Shown here piece by piece: positions 9,357-18,007 of a stretch of 64,000 nucleotides of DNA. The stretch comes from Reyranella sp. (GTDB lineage Bacteria; Pseudomonadota; Alphaproteobacteria; Reyranellales; Reyranellaceae), in NCBI GenBank assembly GCA_022844015.1, contig JALHMO010000002.1:1-64000 (forward strand). The letters run 5' to 3'. Below the pieces are notes generated by a model. It did no database searches. It was not told the DNA's origin and saw only the letters and a list, made by a program, of their open reading frames with translations. Position numbers and translations under genes: made by a program. Numbering within the stretch: the stretch's first letter is position 1; the number at the start of each line of letters is the position of its first letter.

Positions 9357-9540
9357 GGAGCATGATACTCTTTGGTTGAAGCACCAAAGCAAAACCTCAC
9401 CCTGAGGAACGCCCGTAGGGCGTGTCTCGAAGGGTGGGCAGCAGCAATGTTGTCGCCCACCCTTCGAGACGCCACGCGCCGCGTGGCTCCTCAGGGTGAG
9501 GCGCTCTTTGGTGCTTCGACCAAACAGAATCATGCTCTAG
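9357..9540. repeat. MITE-like inverted repeat, family B, copy 1
   Basis: About 185 bp with near-perfect ends: GGAGCATGATACTCTTTGG at the left and its imperfect complement, reading CCAAACAGAATCATGCTCT, at the right. Inner arms are CCTCACCCTGAGGA and TCCTCAGGGTGAGG, with GTCTCGAAGGGTGGG facing CCCACCCTTCGAGAC. Relatives lie at 32708-32867 and 39591-39702. Its right end supplies the stop codon of the neighbouring cupin gene. Confidence 0.85.
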
Positions 9541-9956
9541 ACGGCCTTCTCGAGGTCCGTCACCGCTCGCGGATCATCGACATCGACTGTGAGGTGCTCG
9601 GTCGGCTGCGGCGTCGCCGTCATCAGGGAGACGCCGTTCGGCGCCACGAACTGATGCCACGCGTGCTGCGGCACGATCACCATCATGCCGCGCTTCAGCG
9701 TGAGCGACTGGCGGCCCGCGTCGGTCAGCAGGCGCAGCTCGGTCTCGCCGTCGAGCACCTGCACGATCTCGTCACCCCTGGGATGGCGCTCCCATGCCGA
9801 AATACCGGAGAACTTGGCGACGAAGATCGCCCCGTCGCGGTACGGCGCCAGGCGCCCGAAGGCGCCGGCGCGATCGGCCTCGGTCGAGGTCGGCGTGCGC
9901 CCCTCGAGCATGGTCAGCTTGGAGAGCTCGCTGGCGAGATCAACGACGACGGTCAT
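9537..9956 (-). CDS. Cupin-domain protein
   Basis: Small single-domain cupin of 139 residues. The central part ERHPRGDEIVQVLDGETEL followed by GMMVIVPQHAWHQF matches the two cupin motifs, with His and Glu positions that can hold a metal. Start chosen at the ATG preceded by GGAGGAACC; a longer in-frame start upstream lacks support. The stop codon falls inside the end of a family B repeat, so the C-terminus may have been reshaped by that element. Function unknown; such proteins are often isomerases, dioxygenases or sensory barrels. Confidence 0.8.
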   Translation of the reverse strand: MTVVVDLASELSKLTMLEGRTPTSTEADRAGAFGRLAPYRDGAIFVAKFSGISAWERHPRGDEIVQVLDGETELRLLTDAGRQSLTLKRGMMVIVPQHAWHQFVAPNGVSLMTATPQPTEHLTVDVDDPRAVTDLEKAV

Positions 9957-10047
9957 GGGTTCCTCCGACTTCAGGCTCACAAAACCCGATGCCCGTCGGT
10001 GGCATTGAGTCGTGTCGATTGCCGCGGCGGTGCGAGAGCGAGAATTT

Positions 10048-11643
10048 TCATTCTGGCAGACCGGCGGCCCGCAGGGCGTCGAAGAACTGCTGCTGTCCGG
10101 GTGTACGTCGATACGGGCTGGTCTCTAGCCATTGGTGTATGGAGAACCCGGGAAACTTCTCGACGTATCTCCTGGCAGCTTCTCTTGCCTCTGCGTGTCG
10201 CCCCGACAGCCATAGCGCGGCGATCAGAGGACGTTGATGCCCACTCGAATCTGGATTGCCTCGAACGCTTTTCCGCGCCCAAGGCAGGGCTTCTTCCGGA
10301 CGTCCGCTGGTACACAGGGCAAAGGCTATCCCGTGCTGAAAAGTGCTACCCCATTGTGGATCGAACGGGCTCAATCGCATGGCCTTCTCGAACTCACCCA
10401 CCGCCATTTCGGTCTCGCCTGCCCAGGCGCTGATCCAACCGCGCGTGTTCCATGTCCTCGCGCTGTTCGGATCAACTGCCAATGCCTGATCGACCAGGTC
10501 CCAACCCGCCTGATAGTCGCGTTGCGCCAGCACGATGGTGTTGCCCATGGCCCGCAGAGCATCTGGATTCGCAGGATCACTAAGAAGCGCTCGCCGGCAT
10601 AACTCCGTTGCCTCACGGAAATCCTTGTCGGTATCGGGGCTGCAGCCAAGAACCGGTCTCAATGCTCGGCACATCGCTGCGTACGCGAGCGCCTGGGCGT
10701 AGTCCGGCGACAGGTCGATGGCGCGATCCAGCAGCTCGATCGCCTCGGCGAGCCCTGGTGCCGCATGGGTGGTGAGCTTTGGCAATGCCTGCAGGAACAG
10801 ATCGTAGGCGTCGAGGCTGCCAGGCTGCTTGCGCCGCGAATGGGCAATCTCCGCCCCACGTAGCTTGGGCTCCAAGGTGCCCACCAGGCTGATGATGATC
10901 CGGTCCTGGAAATCGAACACTTCTTCCAGCGATCCGTCGTACCGTTCGGCCCAAAGATGATTGCCCGTCGCCGCTTCGATCAGCTGCGCCGTCAACCGCA
11001 GGCGTTGGCCGGCGCGGCGCACACTGCCTTCCACGAGATAGCGTACGCCCAACCGCTCGCCGATCGTCCGCGCGTCGAGTTGCTTGCCGCGAAACGAGAA
11101 GGACGAGTTGCGAGCAACTACGAACAGCCATGACACTCGCGACAGGCCCGTGATCAGGTCCTCAGCCAGTCCGTCGGCAAAGTAGGCCTGATCCGGATGA
11201 CCCGAGATGTTATCGAAGGGCAGCACCGCCACCGACGCCTGATTCGGTAGCGAGAAGGGTAGTGCCTCTTCCGTCGCCGAGCTCTCCATCGCGCCAGGGA
11301 CCACGGGCAGGAGCAGTCGATAGCCGAGACGATGACGCGTTTCGACGAACCTTGGGTTGCGCGCATCGTCGCCGAGAGCGCGCCGCAGCTCCAGCACGCA
11401 CGAGGTGAGCGCGTCGTCTCCGACCGCCCTTCCGTCCCACAAGCGGTCGATCAGCTCCTTCTTGGTCACGACCTGCATCGACCGCTCGGCCAGGGCGACC
11501 AGCAGGGCCGACGCGCGCGGGGGGAGCGTGATCTCCTCGGTACCTCGCCACAGCTGCCCAGCCACACAATCGAATTGATAGTCGCCGAAGGCGATACGGC
11601 GCGACCCCACAGATTCCGCGGAAGTTCGGCGGTACTCCGCCAT
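10048..11643 (-). CDS. Winged-helix / TolB-like / TPR regulatory protein
   Basis: About 531 residues in three parts. Residues about 15-110 are an OmpR-type winged helix (FGDYQFDCVAGQLWRG, then VETRHRLGYRLLLPV). A TolB-like N-terminal domain follows (SVAVLPFDNISGHPDQAYFADGLAEDL cut short here), the type often seen in proteins annotated as adenylate-cyclase-like. The C-terminal half holds TPR-type helices (PDYAQALAYAAM, WNTRGWISAWAGETEMAVGEFEKAM). The N-terminal ATG was taken at MAEYRR because upstream extension would cross the divergent gene's leader. No transmembrane segment is seen. Probably a cytoplasmic transcription factor or scaffold; targets unknown. Confidence 0.82.
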   Translation of the reverse strand: MAEYRRTSAESVGSRRIAFGDYQFDCVAGQLWRGTEEITLPPRASALLVALAERSMQVVTKKELIDRLWDGRAVGDDALTSCVLELRRALGDDARNPRFVETRHRLGYRLLLPVVPGAMESSATEEALPFSLPNQASVAVLPFDNISGHPDQAYFADGLAEDLITGLSRVSWLFVVARNSSFSFRGKQLDARTIGERLGVRYLVEGSVRRAGQRLRLTAQLIEAATGNHLWAERYDGSLEEVFDFQDRIIISLVGTLEPKLRGAEIAHSRRKQPGSLDAYDLFLQALPKLTTHAAPGLAEAIELLDRAIDLSPDYAQALAYAAMCRALRPVLGCSPDTDKDFREATELCRRALLSDPANPDALRAMGNTIVLAQRDYQAGWDLVDQALAVDPNSARTWNTRGWISAWAGETEMAVGEFEKAMRLSPFDPQWGSTFQHGIAFALCTSGRPEEALPWARKSVRGNPDSSGHQRPLIAALWLSGRHAEAREAARRYVEKFPGFSIHQWLETSPYRRTPGQQQFFDALRAAGLPE

Positions 11644-11764
11644 GACTTGCCACTCCCCGATGGCGGAGACTCTCGCACCGCTCCTGCCCGGCTTCAACCG
11701 CGAATCGATTGATGGCGAGTGGTGGTGGCAGTTTCCACCTATTGGACATGCAAGGGACGAAACC

Positions 11765-12217
11765 ATGCGAAGAACCATCTTCCTGGCGATTCTGGCCAGT
11801 GTTTTCCTTGTCCCATCGGCATTTGCCGATGACGACGCCGACTTCCGCAAGGCCGCGCCGCAAATTCGGCTGGCGTTCCTGGAGGCCTTCGCCAAGCAGG
11901 ACGTAGCGTGGCTTGCCGCGGGTTACACGTCCGATGCCGTGAGCGTCGGTCCGATGGGGGTGCATCCGATCAATGCGAAAGCCATCGAGGGATGGTTCGC
12001 CAACGGCCCGCGCACCATTGAGACGACTTTCGATCAGGCTTTGCCGCTGAGCGCGGATGTCGCGCTCGGGATCGGGACGTTCCGGATTGCCGGCAAGACC
12101 CTGAAAGGCGAGCCCGTCGCGGTGACCGCCCGCTGGGCCAACACGTACGTCCGGCAGGATGGACGGTGGAAGATCCGGATGGCGACGATGATTTCGCTGC
12201 CGCCGCCGGCAAAGTAA
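11765..12217 (+). CDS. Secreted SnoaL/DUF4440-like protein
   Basis: 150 residues with a clear Sec signal peptide (MRRTIFLAILASVFLVPSAFA, cleaved about residue 21). The mature part is a SnoaL-like alpha+beta cone domain: an N-terminal helix ending YTSDAVSVGPMG, then the strand-rich WANTYVRQDGRWKIRMATM ending typical of the DUF4440/SgcJ group. Probably periplasmic; catalytic or binding role unknown. Divergent from the winged-helix/TPR gene with starts 122 bp apart, so they may share control. The start was chosen to keep the signal peptide at the N-terminus. Confidence 0.8.
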   Translation: MRRTIFLAILASVFLVPSAFADDDADFRKAAPQIRLAFLEAFAKQDVAWLAAGYTSDAVSVGPMGVHPINAKAIEGWFANGPRTIETTFDQALPLSADVALGIGTFRIAGKTLKGEPVAVTARWANTYVRQDGRWKIRMATMISLPPPAK

Positions 12218-12271
12218 GCCATCCTGTCCGTCCTCAGAGGCGGTCGCAACCAATCGACTCAGCACTTTGTC

Positions 12272-13825
12272 TCAAACGCCTTCGCTGGCATTGAACGCGG
12301 TGCGATAGACTTCTTCGATACGCGACGCTTCGTGGTCCGTCAGCGCCTCGAATTCCTTCTCGCGTGCGCGCCGGGAGAGCGTGCCGCCGTTCTGATGCAG
12401 GAAGCGGAAGAGCAGGTCGATCGTGCGCTCGGGCATGTCGAGGAAGGCCTCCACCTGGCCGCGGAAGGAATCGTAGCGCCGCAGGAAGTCGGTTTCCTGC
12501 GGCAGGTCCTCCTCGATGGTCTTTTGCACGCAGGCATGCAGGAATTCCGCGTGCGGGGTCGCATCGAAGAAGCGGTAGAAATCCCCGGTGTCATTGAGGA
12601 CGCGCACGTTGAAGCTCTCCGTCGCCTCCCACTCGATCAGCGGCAGCAGGCGTCCCGAGTAGCTCTCCAGCACGGCGCGGTAATCATCGATGCGCTCATG
12701 GATCGCCGCCGAGACGGGAAACACCACGCCCGGCGGATTGAACCCGCGCTCGGCCAGGACGTGATGGATGAGGTAGCGGTGGAGCCGGCCGTTCCCATCC
12801 TCGAGCGGGTGTATATAGACAAAGCCGAAGGCGAGGATCGCGGCGGCGATCACGGCATCCATCCGCTGCGCCGCGCCGCGATCGAACGCAATCATGCCCC
12901 GGATCAGGACCGGAAGGTCATCGTGACGCGCGCCGATGTGCTCGGGCAGCGGCATGCGGGTTTCGCGGTCATGCTCGCCCACAAAGCCACCTTCCCGACG
13001 GAATCCCAGGCTGACGAACCGCGCGTCGCCGATCACGATCCGTTGCAGGCGCAAGAGCCCCTCTGCATCGAGGGGCCGGCGGCCGGCTTCGCCGATAGCG
13101 CGCCCCCAGCGCTGAATGCGGTCCTGCGGCGGGCGCTCGCCCTCGATCGCGTAGCTCGAGCGCGAGTCCTTCAGCCGCAGGAAGGCAGCCGTCCGGGCGA
13201 GGATGTCGCGCGGGACGGCGGCGATTACATCCTGCGCCCTCCTGGACAGGTCGATGCTTGCAAAGCGATCGAGCTCCCTGGTCCGGAACACCAGCGGGCA
13301 GAACTCCGGCGTGCCGGGCAGGTTGTTTCTCACCCGGTAGCGCGGCGCGCTCTCGCCGTGCTGTGCGTATTGCAGCTCGGGATCGACGACCGGCACATAG
13401 CGGCCCGCCGCTGCATCCGGCAGGCTCAGGCGCTTTCCGGTCAGCCACTCGTAAAGGAACCATATGCGCCGGGCGTAGCTGCCGGTCGGCGTCCCACGCA
13501 CGAGCGCCTCGATGGCGGCGGGGCCGACCGCCACGAAGAGCCGCTTGAGGATCGCAAGATCGAGCCCCTCGTACTTGAGGGCAAAGGTCAGGTGACCCTC
13601 CAGCGTCGGGTGCGGTGCGTGCCGCGGCGTCGCGATTCGCCAGCCTTCGCGTTCGACGATACGGTGCCGCTCGCCGATGGCCGAGAGCGTCCGAGGCAGG
13701 GGAACAGCGAGCCCGTAGGCTTCGATCAGGGCGGCATAGCCGGCAGGAGTCGCCGTCTCCGGAAGGCACCGCTCCTGAAAAACCGTTACCGGCCCGGAAA
13801 ACCGAATCTCACCCCTGGCGTCCAT
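12272..13825 (-). CDS. Fic-domain protein (AMPylase family) with internal inhibitory helix
   Basis: About 517 residues. The Fic motif HPLEDGNGRLHR near residue 339 carries the catalytic His and the NGR anion-binding part. An S-x-x-x-E-G inhibitory motif (SSYAIEGE, near 222) precedes it, the arrangement in which a glutamate blocks ATP until relieved. Fic proteins normally move AMP from ATP to a hydroxyl side chain of a target. The N-terminal 200 residues and the C-terminal 130, including a region of charged helices, match nothing I can name. The ATG at MDARGEI has GGGAG upstream; a 15-codon longer ATG start is possible. It stands alone, with no separate antitoxin gene, as expected for self-inhibited Fic. 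Confidence 0.88.
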   Translation of the reverse strand: MDARGEIRFSGPVTVFQERCLPETATPAGYAALIEAYGLAVPLPRTLSAIGERHRIVEREGWRIATPRHAPHPTLEGHLTFALKYEGLDLAILKRLFVAVGPAAIEALVRGTPTGSYARRIWFLYEWLTGKRLSLPDAAAGRYVPVVDPELQYAQHGESAPRYRVRNNLPGTPEFCPLVFRTRELDRFASIDLSRRAQDVIAAVPRDILARTAAFLRLKDSRSSYAIEGERPPQDRIQRWGRAIGEAGRRPLDAEGLLRLQRIVIGDARFVSLGFRREGGFVGEHDRETRMPLPEHIGARHDDLPVLIRGMIAFDRGAAQRMDAVIAAAILAFGFVYIHPLEDGNGRLHRYLIHHVLAERGFNPPGVVFPVSAAIHERIDDYRAVLESYSGRLLPLIEWEATESFNVRVLNDTGDFYRFFDATPHAEFLHACVQKTIEEDLPQETDFLRRYDSFRGQVEAFLDMPERTIDLLFRFLHQNGGTLSRRAREKEFEALTDHEASRIEEVYRTAFNASEGV

Positions 13826-14078
13826 AAAAATGCGCTCTCTCCCTCTCAGGACTTGGCCCCTGGAAGGCATTCTCCCTGAAAACTGATCCTATCATGTGAA
13901 AAATGTCGTAACGAAGATGGTCTTCGCGAAAACTGATATCACGAACACGATGAACTCTCGTGGACGGGCGGGGCTAGCCCGTCCGGTCCGGTCGCCTCAG
14001 AGCGCCGTTGCCAGAGCGCTTGCGCCAGCCGGCGCTTTGCGCCCGGCACGCCGGGGAAGCGGTAGCTGTGACCCTAGG

Positions 14079-14978
14079 CTAGACCAGCGCGATCGGGCGC
14101 ACGGGGCAGCCGGTCGCGCCCTTGAACTTCGCGGCCAGCAGGATGAAGCAGAAGCTCGCGATTCGGTCGCGGGCGAGGTCGTCGAGCGCGAGGTTCTCGA
14201 TCAGGTGAACCCCTGATTCGACGAGGACGTGCTGATGCACCGCCATCGCGACGCCGCGGTCCGGGTTGGGCAGCACCTCGACCGCCATGTTGTCGCAGCC
14301 GATCGCGACGACGTCGCGGCTGGTCAGCCAGCGCGCGGCGGGCACGTCGATCCCGGGTTCGCCCGACAGATACCGGTCGTTGTTGACGCCGAAGAGGCGG
14401 CCCCAGCCGGTGTGGATCAGCACGATGTCGCCGGCTTCGATCGCCACGCCGGCCGCATCGGCGGCCCGCGCCAGGTCGTCCGGCCCGACGACGCGGCCCG
14501 GCTCGAGGAAGGCGCCGCCGTCCAATCCGGAAACGTCGAGCAGCACGCCGCGACTGATCATCGGCGGCATGTGCTCGATGCCGAGACGGTCGAGCCCCCA
14601 GTCGGTCACCACGTCGTTGGCGTCCAGCCCGTTGTACAGCTTGTCGCCGATGCTGAAATGGCCGAGCGCGTCGATATGCGTGCCGACATGCATCGTCATC
14701 TCGACACGCTCGACGTTCGAGCCGGCGTCGTTGGTGGCACCGGCGGCGCGGCGGCGCCTGATCGAATCGTGCCAGGATGCCCAGATCGACTGAAGAAACG
14801 GTGTCTGGTTCGGCATCAGGAACGGCGCCTTGGGGCTGATCTCGTGGCTGAGATCGTAGAGCGCGCCGGTCTGGATCGAGCGCAGCGCCGAGAGGCGCCG
14901 TTCGGGCGTCAATAAGTTCCCCGCGCCCAGCTGGTCGTCGCGTCCCCAGCGGGAATGGTCTTTCAGGACCTCGTTCAT
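14079..14978 (-). CDS. Cyclase-family metal hydrolase (kynurenine formamidase-like)
   Basis: 299 residues of the PF04199 cyclase family. The diagnostic metal-binding motif HVGTHIDALGHF sits near residue 95, and a later GDIVLIHTGW segment is also typical. Members hydrolyse formylkynurenine, isatin or similar amides with Mn or Zn. Start at ATG with GGAGC upstream; the frame is open further upstream but that part would overlap the leader of the divergent rhodanese gene. Precise substrate unknown. Confidence 0.87.
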   Translation of the reverse strand: MNEVLKDHSRWGRDDQLGAGNLLTPERRLSALRSIQTGALYDLSHEISPKAPFLMPNQTPFLQSIWASWHDSIRRRRAAGATNDAGSNVERVEMTMHVGTHIDALGHFSIGDKLYNGLDANDVVTDWGLDRLGIEHMPPMISRGVLLDVSGLDGGAFLEPGRVVGPDDLARAADAAGVAIEAGDIVLIHTGWGRLFGVNNDRYLSGEPGIDVPAARWLTSRDVVAIGCDNMAVEVLPNPDRGVAMAVHQHVLVESGVHLIENLALDDLARDRIASFCFILLAAKFKGATGCPVRPIALV

Positions 14979-15076
14979 GTCGTCGCTCCGTTGATCGACC
15001 GCCGCGTCGCAATCGAGCAAGATGTTCCACGAAACGACGCGAAGAGCCAAGCGGCGCAACGGGCGGGAGACGAGGC

Positions 15077-16723
15077 ATGACGGGCGACGTAAAGCGGCTG
15101 GGCGCCGCGGAGCTGAAGCGGCAACTGCATGACGGCGGCGAGATCGCGCTGCTCGACGCCCGCGAGGAAGGGGTCTTCCACGCGCGCCATCTGCTGCTGG
15201 CCTCCTGCGTGCCGCTCAGCCGCCTCGAGCTGCTGGTCGACGACCTGGTGCCGCGGCGCGGCACCCGGGTCGTGTGGTGCGACGACGCCGACGGGGGCGG
15301 CGACGGAGCGGCGCTCAGCGCCGCCCGACGCATGAGCGCGCTCGGCTACAGCGATGTCGCGGTGCTGGAGGACGGCATCGCCGCCTGGGAGGCGGCCGGC
15401 TACCGCCTCTACAGCGGCGTTCACGTGCCGAGCAAGGCGTTCGCCGAGGTCGTCGAGCACGAGGCCGGCACGCCGTGGATTTCCGCGCCGGACCTCAAGG
15501 CGCTGATCGACCGCGCCGCCGACATCGCGATCTTCGACAGCCGCTCCTACGAGGAGTACCACAACAACAGCATCCCGACCGCGACCAGCGTACCGGGGGC
15601 GGAGCTGGTCTACCGCTTCACCGACATGGTCCCGTCGCCCGACACGACGGTGATCGTCAATTGCGGCGGCCGCACCCGCAGCATCATCGGCGCGCAGGCG
15701 CTGCGCAACGCGGGCTTTCGCAACGAGATCATGTCGCTGAAGGACGGCACGATGGCCTGGCACCTCGCCGGGTTCGAGGTCGTGAAGGGCGCGACGCGGC
15801 GGCCGGCGGACGTGTCGGAGGCCGGACGGCGAGCGGCCGCCGAGGCGGCGTCGCGGGTCGCCGCACGCTGCGACGTCAGGCGGATCGACAAGGCGACGCT
15901 CGCCGTCTGGCAGGGCGGAACCGGCCAGCGCACCCTCTACCTGCTCGACGTCCGCACGCCCGAGGAATACCGGGCCGGGCATCTCGCCGGGGCGCGCTCG
16001 GCACCGGGCGGGCAGTTGGTGCAGGAAACCGATGCCCACATCGCCACCTGGAACGCCCGAATCGTGCTGGTCGACGACAACGGCGTGCGCGCGACGATGA
16101 CCGCCTCGTGGCTGAAGCAGATGGGTTTTGACGACGTGGCGGTGCTGGTCGACGCCGGATCGGGCGGCGGCTGGACGAGCGGCCCGCATGTGCCGCGCGT
16201 CCTCGGGCTCGATCGCGCCGCCGCGGCGGGCGCGAGTATCACGCAGGCCGCCTTGCGCGACGGGCTGGCCGCCGGGCGCATGGCCGTCGTCGATCTCGCT
16301 ACCAGCCGGACCTATGCCCAGGGACACATTCCGGGTGCCTGGTTCGCGATCCGCAGTCGGCTGGCCCAGGACCTGGCAAAGCTGCCGAAGGCCGAGGCGA
16401 TCGTGCTGACCTCGCCGGATGGCGCCTTGGCCCGGCTGGCGGCCGCCGATCTCGCCACGGCCTCGACCTCGGCTATGGGCGCGACGGCGGCCACGCCGAT
16501 CCTGGTTCTCGAGGGCGGCACCGAGGCATGGAAGAAAGCCGGCCTGCCGATCGAAGCCGGGGCGAGCCATATGGCCAGCGAGCCGGTCGATGTCGTGCTC
16601 TCGGCGCGCGAACGCGGCGTGGGCCGTGAGGAAGCGATGCGCGAGTACCTCGCCTGGGAGATAGACCTCGTCAATCAGATGGCGAAGGACGACGACCAGC
16701 GGTTTCGCGTGGACGCCGGGTGA
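15077..16723 (+). CDS. Multi-domain sulfurtransferase with four rhodanese modules
   Basis: 548 residues, cytoplasmic (no signal). Four rhodanese-like units follow each other: about 1-115 (ALLDAREEGVFHARH), 125-240 (AIFDSRSYEEYHNNS), 275-385 (LLDVRTPEEYRAGHL) and 390-495 (VVDLATSRTYAQGHIPGAW). Only the second has the persulfide loop VNCGGRTRS with the active-site Cys. The first has a lone Cys (VWCDDADGGGDG). The third and fourth carry Asp or Ser-Pro at that place and are probably inactive or binding modules. GGAGACGAGG lies upstream of the ATG. Divergent from the cyclase gene, starts 98 bp apart. Confidence 0.9.
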   Translation: MTGDVKRLGAAELKRQLHDGGEIALLDAREEGVFHARHLLLASCVPLSRLELLVDDLVPRRGTRVVWCDDADGGGDGAALSAARRMSALGYSDVAVLEDGIAAWEAAGYRLYSGVHVPSKAFAEVVEHEAGTPWISAPDLKALIDRAADIAIFDSRSYEEYHNNSIPTATSVPGAELVYRFTDMVPSPDTTVIVNCGGRTRSIIGAQALRNAGFRNEIMSLKDGTMAWHLAGFEVVKGATRRPADVSEAGRRAAAEAASRVAARCDVRRIDKATLAVWQGGTGQRTLYLLDVRTPEEYRAGHLAGARSAPGGQLVQETDAHIATWNARIVLVDDNGVRATMTASWLKQMGFDDVAVLVDAGSGGGWTSGPHVPRVLGLDRAAAAGASITQAALRDGLAAGRMAVVDLATSRTYAQGHIPGAWFAIRSRLAQDLAKLPKAEAIVLTSPDGALARLAAADLATASTSAMGATAATPILVLEGGTEAWKKAGLPIEAGASHMASEPVDVVLSARERGVGREEAMREYLAWEIDLVNQMAKDDDQRFRVDAG

Positions 16724-16802
16724 CTGGCTCCACTGCGTTGGAAATGCCGACGCTCCACGTCAGCCGTTCGACAAGCCGACTGAGGTTGGTCGATCTCCGG
16801 TT

Positions 16803-16820
16803 GCTCGGCGTGCGCCGAGC
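16803..16820. terminator. Possible bidirectional terminator hairpin
   Basis: A perfect 8-bp stem GCTCGGCG/CGCCGAGC with a 2-nt loop lies between the convergent ends of the rhodanese gene and higA. It has no T-tract, so factor-independent termination is uncertain. Confidence 0.35.
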
Positions 16821-16830
16821 GACAGTCTCC

Positions 16831-17211
16831 TCAGGCGGCTTCCTTATGGCCAGTCGGCCGGATCAAGACTTCGGCCGAGATGCCGAGCTTCTCATGTAGT
16901 TGCCGGATCATCTCGATCGACAGGCCGCGCTTGCGGTTCAGGACTTCGGCGACACGGTTGCGGGCGCCGATCATCGGCTCGAGATCCTTCCGCGACAGAC
17001 CTTGCTGCTCCATGCGAAACAGAATCGCCTCGATCGGATCGGGCGGGTCCATCGGATAGTGCTTCGCCTCGTACGCCTCGATCAGCGTCGCCAGTATGTC
17101 GAGCCGGTCGCCTCTTGGCGTGCCGCTCCTGGCGCCCCAAAGACGCTCGACCTCTGCCAGAGCCGCCTCGTAATCCTTCTTGGTGCGGATCGGCTTCAGC
17201 TCATTCGCCAT
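16831..17211 (-). CDS. higA: HigA-type antitoxin (XRE helix-turn-helix)
   Basis: 126 residues. The C-terminal half is an XRE-type helix-turn-helix (GLSRKDLEPMIGARNRVAEV, then GLSIEMIRQLHEKLGIS), as in HigA antitoxins that neutralise HigB and repress the operon. The ATG giving MANELKP is preceded by GGAAG; a TTG two codons earlier is the alternative. It overlaps the end of the toxin gene by about 11 bp, so the order is toxin first, antitoxin second, as usual for higBA. Confidence 0.87.
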   Translation of the reverse strand: MANELKPIRTKKDYEAALAEVERLWGARSGTPRGDRLDILATLIEAYEAKHYPMDPPDPIEAILFRMEQQGLSRKDLEPMIGARNRVAEVLNRKRGLSIEMIRQLHEKLGISAEVLIRPTGHKEAA

Positions 17212-17524
17212 GCTCAACTTCCTTTACGTCGATCCTGTCGTATGCCTTGTGCGTCCCGACCCACTTTATCCAGACGATGCTCTTCTCGAAATCCACCGAG
17301 ACGACAAGCCGATAATCATTGCCCTTGATGTTGAAGACGATCCGCTCGGCGCTGACGATACTTGCCGTCGCATAGAGCCTCTTCACATCAGCGGAACTTG
17401 TCCAGACCGCCTTGCTGACCTCATCGAACCAGGCATCGAAGGCGGCTTTTACGGCCCGTTGATCCTTCCGGCCGGAAAGGCCTTCGACAAACTCCCGCAA
17501 GGTACGGCGAGCAATGATCCTCAT
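17201..17524 (-). CDS. higB: HigB-type toxin (RelE-fold mRNA interferase)
   Basis: 107 residues of the HigB family: MRIIARRTLREFVEG at the N-terminus, then IVFNIKGNDYRLVVSVDF and IVWIKWVGTHKAYDRID, the strand pattern and GTHxxYDxID end of RelE-like ribosome-dependent endonucleases. Full length, no defect seen. First gene of the pair, directly behind a promoter with a palindromic operator. Confidence 0.88.
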   Translation of the reverse strand: MRIIARRTLREFVEGLSGRKDQRAVKAAFDAWFDEVSKAVWTSSADVKRLYATASIVSAERIVFNIKGNDYRLVVSVDFEKSIVWIKWVGTHKAYDRIDVKEVEHGE

Positions 17525-17527
17525 TGT

Positions 17528-17565
17528 CCCTCTTTGTAGGGTGATCCCATTATGGGATCAAGACA
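17528..17565 (-). promoter_or_regulatory. higBA promoter with palindromic operator
   Basis: On the minus strand TTGATC and TACAAA are separated by 17 bp, a plausible -35/-10 pair. A perfect 17-bp palindrome, GATCCCAT-T-ATGGGATC (17543-17559), overlaps the -35 and spacer. This is where an XRE antitoxin would bind to repress its own operon. The position is seen; the binding is inference. Confidence 0.6.
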
Positions 17566-17810
17566 TTTGCGCCGACACGGCCGACTGGATCGGTCCCTCT
17601 CGAGCCGTGCGTGGATCGAGCTGGGCTCTGGGCTCCGATCGCAGGGAAGCCTTCGCCCGCCTGCGTTCAGAGGCTTCTCGGGCCATTTGCCGACCGACCA
17701 GCCGACCGCGGTGCCGGACTGCTTCATCGACGCGCGAGTGCGCCGCGGCGAGTTTGTCCGCCGCCCTGAACTCTGTGGGAAGGGCATACAGGTGGTTGCC
17801 ATGCATCTGC

Positions 17811-17982
17811 ATTGATTCAGATTCGGAGGTGGTGTCATGGACTGGAACGCGCAGGTTGCGGCTCGCGTGGCATCGGGGCGGCGACTTGCCGTCGGCTGGC
17901 GGCGCGCGGCGCCGCAGTTGGCATCAACTCCGTGGCGCGCCCGGCGGAAGCCGAGGCATTGCGCGCGGAGATCGTCGCGGGC
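17811..17982 (+). pseudogene. Truncated copy of the SDR dehydrogenase 5' end
   Basis: Closely matches the leader and first 50 or so codons of the intact SDR gene at 23128: same TTGATTCAG-TTCGGAGG leader, same ATGGACTGGAACG start, same CGGAAGCCGAGGC stretch. A 13-bp deletion after codon 7 breaks the frame and removes part of the TGGSRGIG cofactor motif. Similarity stops at about 17982. It is a dead fragment, not a gene. Confidence 0.85.
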
Positions 17983-18007
17983 GCTGCCCTGAGCGGCGGC
18001 GAGCGGC

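Noticed and set aside
17558-17812. 84-codon minus-strand frame upstream of higB
   Set aside because: No ribosome site, no family pattern, and it lies beyond the higBA promoter with part of the broken SDR leader; coding not supported.
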